This document shows, in pieces, positions 6,320-6,677 of a DNA stretch of 6,677 nucleotides. The notes beneath the pieces were generated by a model that was not told the DNA's origin, made no database searches, and worked only from the letters and a program-made list of their open reading frames with translations. Each line of letters starts with the position of its first letter. Positions within the stretch are counted from its first letter, which is position 1. Origin of the DNA: Planctomycetaceae bacterium (lineage in GTDB: Bacteria > Planctomycetota > Planctomycetia > Planctomycetales > Planctomycetaceae); NCBI GenBank assembly GCA_015487825.1, contig WFOZ01000507.1, forward strand, positions 1-6,677. The letters run 5' to 3'. Both the position numbers and the translations under genes were made by a program.

Positions 6320-6677
6320 ATGGCAGGACTCTATTTCAGCGTTACTACCCCGCCCCGTGAGAAGCTGGCGTGTATTGGCAACGAGCTGAGCTTTGTTCCA
6401 TCAGCGTGGTCCTGGATCTCCTCCGCTGACAACTCTGGGCTCGCCCTCTGCCGCGTGGATGAACGCCGGCTCTGGGGACCTTATGAGGATCTGCAAACTG
6501 GGACGGTGGTAGCGCTCGTTGGTCGGATTGCATTCGACGCCAACGAATGGGATGAGATACTAAGCTCGCCTGGGCGCGAAACAGGGCTGGTTTGCCGCGA
6601 GATCTGGCGACGTTACCGAGCCCACGGTCCCGCAGCCCTGGAGAAGCGGAACGGGGCATTCAATATCTTTATCTGGG
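6320..6677 (+). CDS. Asparagine-synthase-like protein with degenerate glutaminase domain, 5' part only
   Basis: The frame stays open for 119 codons from ATG 6320 to the window edge. The visible part is most of an N-terminal class II glutamine amidotransferase domain as in AsnB. Residues 106-119 (ALEKRNGAFNIFIW) match the 'L..lnG.FafalwD' core. A helix like the one that normally precedes it lies at about 89-103, and VVALVGRIAF at 63-72 sits where AsnB has its NGEIYN strand. The catalytic Cys that should follow Met1 is replaced by Ala (MAGLYF), and the glutamine-binding N-G-E reads V67-G68-R69. The domain is therefore probably a structural remnant without glutaminase activity. The ATP-dependent synthetase domain lies outside the window. 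In glycan clusters such proteins are thought to amidate sugar carboxylates; similar degenerate proteins act in peptide cyclisation. The sampled GC content (61% over 6361-6660) is higher than in the first WbsX gene. A long antisense frame at 6345-6659 is a shadow. Confidence 0.75.
   Translation, partial: MAGLYFSVTTPPREKLACIGNELSFVPSAWSWISSADNSGLALCRVDERRLWGPYEDLQTGTVVALVGRIAFDANEWDEILSSPGRETGLVCREIWRRYRAHGPAALEKRNGAFNIFIW

Noticed and set aside
6345..6659. 104-codon open frame on the minus strand
   Set aside because: It is the antisense shadow of the asparagine-synthase-like gene, which has a good ribosome binding site, an open frame to the window edge and recognisable domain motifs. The minus-strand product is Arg/Pro/Ser-rich without family resemblance.

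Overview
The window is a stretch of a bacterial surface-polysaccharide (O-antigen, capsule or exopolysaccharide) gene cluster. All genes read on the + strand. They are, in order: the C-terminal end of a glycosyltransferase, a WbsX/GH99-like protein, a family-2 glycosyltransferase, a family-4-type glycosyltransferase, a second WbsX/GH99-like protein, a CapA-type metallophosphoesterase-fold protein, and the first 119 codons of an asparagine-synthase-like protein that runs off the right edge. The gene content and the Shine-Dalgarno sites point to a Gram-negative bacterium, most plausibly a gammaproteobacterium. That assignment is inference, because no taxonomic marker gene is present.

Layout. 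Positions 1-3593 look like one tightly packed transcription unit: the first two genes overlap as ATGA, and the next gaps are 20 and 26 nt. A 136-nt gap (3594-3729), rich in short inverted repeats, separates this block from the second WbsX gene. That gene in turn overlaps the start of the CapA-like gene by 17 nt. A 261-nt gap with no recognisable gene (6059-6319) precedes the asparagine-synthase-like gene. By hand count, 6361-6660 inside this last gene is 61% GC, against 48% for a 300-nt sample of the first WbsX gene (361-660), so the cluster looks like a mosaic.

How the genes may work together. The GT2 and GT4-type enzymes would add sugars to a lipid-linked repeat unit on the cytoplasmic side of the inner membrane. 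The two WbsX proteins belong to a family predicted to be glycosyltransferases, but they carry the E-x-x-E signature of GH99 endo-mannosidases. The asparagine-synthase-like protein lacks the glutaminase nucleophile, so if active it would form amides or activate carboxylates using ammonia or another amine. The role of the CapA-like protein is not established. No flippase, polymerase, sugar-nucleotide synthesis gene, RNA gene, insertion sequence or CRISPR array is visible.

Points most worth a second look are the degenerate glutaminase site of the right-edge gene, the two diverged WbsX paralogues with different active-site loops in one cluster, the CapA-like protein with its unassigned C-terminal third, and the structured 136-nt gap.
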